A DNA stretch of 64,000 bases from an uncultured Methylopila sp. (GTDB taxonomy: Bacteria; Pseudomonadota; Alphaproteobacteria; Rhizobiales; Methylopilaceae): contig CABHPB010000072.1 in NCBI GenBank assembly GCA_902168115.1, positions 62,001 through 126,000 on the forward strand, in the 5' to 3' direction. The position numbers were made by a program, and so were the translations under genes. Below are positions 62,054 through 64,000 of the stretch, piece by piece. The notes under the pieces were generated by a model. The model was not told the DNA's origin, made no database searches, and saw nothing but the letters and a program-made list of their open reading frames with translations. Position 1 is the stretch's first letter. Each line of letters opens with the position of its first letter.

Positions 62054-64000
62054 GTGGCGATCCGTCTGGCGCATCTCTCGGATCTTCATTTCGGACGGAA
62101 GTTCGACTTCGGCCTCTGGTCCGCCGTCAAGGCCGAGATCAAGCGCTTCGATCCGGACCTGCTGGTCGTGTCCGGGGACATGGTCGACGAGCCGGAACCG
62201 CTGCACCTCCTCGCCGCGAAATGCGAGCTTAGATCTTTCGCGGAGGACGTGGCCGCCGAGCTTGTCGTCGTCCCGGGCAATCACGACGTGTTCGCGTCCG
62301 GCCTCGCGAGCGGCCTGTCGCAACGGCAGGACTGGTTCGACAGGATCTTCTTCAACGACACCGCGGAAGCGGAACGCGTCGCGGAGGAGGAGTTCGGGCT
62401 TCGCCTGAGGCTCGATCCATCCGTGCTCAATCCGAAGCGGGCGGCGGGCCTGTTCAAGAAGGTGATCGGCGTCGAGGACGATTTCAGGAGCAGCATCCCG
62501 GCCAGAGGCGAACAGGACCTGGTGCGACGTCCGGCCAATTGCGACGTGCTGCTCGCCCAGCTCGACTCGACGCGCGTTCCGACCGCCGCCCTCGATCCGA
62601 TCGGCCTCGCGACCGGGGAGGTCGACAAGGCGGACCTGGCGGCTCTCCGGGAGGAGCTGAGCAAGATCTCGCAGCCCTATCTGGTCCGCATCGCAGTCAT
62701 ACATCACCACGTTCTGCCGATCGCGTTTTCCGGGGGGAGGTGGCTCGGCGCCGAACCGTTCATGGTGCTGAGCAACGCCGGCACGGTGCTGTCCCTGTTC
62801 AAGGAGCATCACTTCGATCTCGTGCTGCACGGACACAAGCACGTGCCCCAATACTCCCGCATCGACCTGATGCCGCAGCACGAGGCCGGCTATCCGATCG
62901 CCGTCCTCGCCGCCGGCAGCGCCGCGTTGCAGACGGGCAGCGCGACGGGCAACTGCCTGAACTACGTCACCATCTCGGAGAACGGCCATATCGAGGTGGA
63001 GGCCTGCTACTACGGCGCGGGCTCGGGGCCGACGCGCAGCGGCGGGCCGGACAGATATGTTCGCTATTCGGAGTCCCTCGTGTCGGCGAAGCGGCGCGCG
63101 CTGAGGCGGGCCGAAGAGCGCCATCCCATCCGTTGCAGATGCCGCGAGCTGGCGTGCGAGATCACGGAAAGCGGCGATCTGCAGTTCGATCTGACGATCA
63201 AGGGATTTCGGGGAGACGTCAGGAGAAGCATCCTTCGCGAGCACCGGGTCGGGCTGGCGGACGACAGCTGGTTCGTCGACGATCGGCTGGAGGTGGTCCG
63301 GGACAACTGCAGCCACGACGTCAAGCTCGAGCTCCAGGTGGAGCGTGACGCCGGCGCGGGGGCGGACAACCCCCGCAAAGGCCAGAAGCGCAGGTTCACG
63401 ATCGCCGCCTCCGAGGAGGCGCTGCGCGGGGACGGCCTGAGCTATCGGGTGCGATGGGCCTGCGCGAACGGGACCAACCTGACGCGCTGGGAGGCGGAAG
63501 AAAGGACGACCGCGGAGGACCGCGCCGACGGATGGGACGAGGAGTGGCTGAGCGACACCATCACCCACCCGCTCGATCGACTGCTCCTCACCCTGAAGTT
63601 CCCGCCGTCGCTCGCCGCATGTCGCCCCGTGCTCGAATGCCGGCGTCCGTCGTCCTACCCGGCGTACGAGCTGTCGCAGACCGGGAGCGGAGACGCCGAT
63701 CTTCGCGACAAGGAGTGGCTCAAGGACGACAAGATCACGGAGTGCGACAAGGACCAGTTCCAGTACGACCCGGTCAACGGCCTCTGGCGCCTCGACGTCG
63801 CCGATCCCATGGTCGGCTACAACTACCGCATCGTCTGGAAGACGGTCGGCGAGCTCGCCGACATCGAGATCAAGACCGAAGTCGCGCAGCAGCGCGAGAT
63901 GCTGCTGGGCGCGGCGCGCGATCCCCGCTCGTGGCCGCAGCCTTCGCTGAAGGCCTTCGACGAGCTCGCGAACGCGCTCGGGACGGTCTTCGCAAGCGGC
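62054..64000 (+). CDS. metallophosphoesterase with long C-terminal region, 3' end outside the window
   Basis: An uninterrupted frame of 649 codons runs off the right edge. GTG 62054 follows GGGGG by about 4 bases; the ATG at 62052 is out of frame. Residues 1-300 are a calcineurin-type phosphoesterase with HLSDLHFG (Asp10, His12), SGDMVD (Asp42), PGNHDVF (75-81), IHHHVLP (216-222) and HGHKH (259-263), all metal-binding positions present. No signal peptide, so cytosolic. Residues 340-649 are not recognised: about two beta-rich repeats (for example CEITESGDLQFDLTI, RLEVVRDNCSHDVKLEL) and a final helical stretch. Substrate and C-terminal partner are unknown. Confidence 0.9.
   Translation, partial: MAIRLAHLSDLHFGRKFDFGLWSAVKAEIKRFDPDLLVVSGDMVDEPEPLHLLAAKCELRSFAEDVAAELVVVPGNHDVFASGLASGLSQRQDWFDRIFFNDTAEAERVAEEEFGLRLRLDPSVLNPKRAAGLFKKVIGVEDDFRSSIPARGEQDLVRRPANCDVLLAQLDSTRVPTAALDPIGLATGEVDKADLAALREELSKISQPYLVRIAVIHHHVLPIAFSGGRWLGAEPFMVLSNAGTVLSLFKEHHFDLVLHGHKHVPQYSRIDLMPQHEAGYPIAVLAAGSAALQTGSATGNCLNYVTISENGHIEVEACYYGAGSGPTRSGGPDRYVRYSESLVSAKRRALRRAEERHPIRCRCRELACEITESGDLQFDLTIKGFRGDVRRSILREHRVGLADDSWFVDDRLEVVRDNCSHDVKLELQVERDAGAGADNPRKGQKRRFTIAASEEALRGDGLSYRVRWACANGTNLTRWEAEERTTAEDRADGWDEEWLSDTITHPLDRLLLTLKFPPSLAACRPVLECRRPSSYPAYELSQTGSGDADLRDKEWLKDDKITECDKDQFQYDPVNGLWRLDVADPMVGYNYRIVWKTVGELADIEIKTEVAQQREMLLGAARDPRSWPQPSLKAFDELANALGTVFASG

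Noticed and set aside
62027-63568. 513-codon minus-strand frame over the right-edge phosphoesterase
   Set aside because: The plus frame shows all five metallophosphoesterase motifs in order; the minus frame shows none.

Overview
The window comes from a high-GC alphaproteobacterium, most likely a methylotroph of the order Hyphomicrobiales. The reasons are a XoxF-type lanthanide-dependent methanol dehydrogenase, a petABC cluster with a separate Rieske/cytochrome b/cytochrome c1 layout, the purCSQL-bolA-grxD purine/redox neighbourhood, the rplY-pth-ychF order, and two stress promoters of the alphaproteobacterial EcfG type. I do not claim a genus. I saw no tRNA, rRNA, CRISPR array, prophage or insertion sequence.

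Layout. At the left edge (1-117) is the start of an unidentified minus-strand gene. Next comes xoxF (404-2227, minus) with a strong terminator and an AT-rich, dyad-containing upstream region. From 2941 to 19127 lies a tightly overlapping minus-strand operon for alpha-glucan and trehalose metabolism, transcribed glgE - treS/maltokinase fusion - glgB - glgX - treZ - malQ - treY. Divergent from it are a small DUF2934 gene and a second glgX (to 21795); the second glgX has a consensus EcfG promoter but no canonical start codon. Together these enzymes could take trehalose to maltose, maltose-1-phosphate, linear glucan and branched glucan (TreS, Mak, GlgE, GlgB), and return glucan to trehalose (GlgX, TreY, TreZ, MalQ).

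From 22142 to 31358 is the purine set purC, purS, purQ, purL plus bolA and grxD. It is interrupted by a minus-strand class II aldolase - FCD regulator - HAD module, which has its own sigma70-like promoter and a perfect operator palindrome in the spacer. From 31480 to 34108 are a macrodomain protein, a Tat-exported phosphoesterase, a small membrane protein and MarC. From 34200 to 41296 is a minus-strand MoxR - DUF58 - BatA/DUF4159 - large membrane protein cluster. From 41499 to 44266 is a plus-strand run of DUF1285, NUDIX CoA hydrolase, DUF6111-like and CCA-adding enzyme genes.

From 44307 to 51078 are hemF, trmL, petABC, an MTA phosphorylase and a secreted glycerophosphodiesterase. A two-component system (51394-53447) is followed by a cytosolic four-EF-hand protein. 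Then come two MaoC hydratase-like genes, ychF, pth and rplY (all minus), three TadE/TadG-type genes (plus), and an exported M20 carboxypeptidase (minus). At the right edge is a long open gene (62054-64000+) with an N-terminal calcineurin-type phosphoesterase domain and a long unrecognised C-terminal region. Intergenic space holds several perfect hairpins and two composite palindromic repeats of the kind scattered through Hyphomicrobiales genomes.
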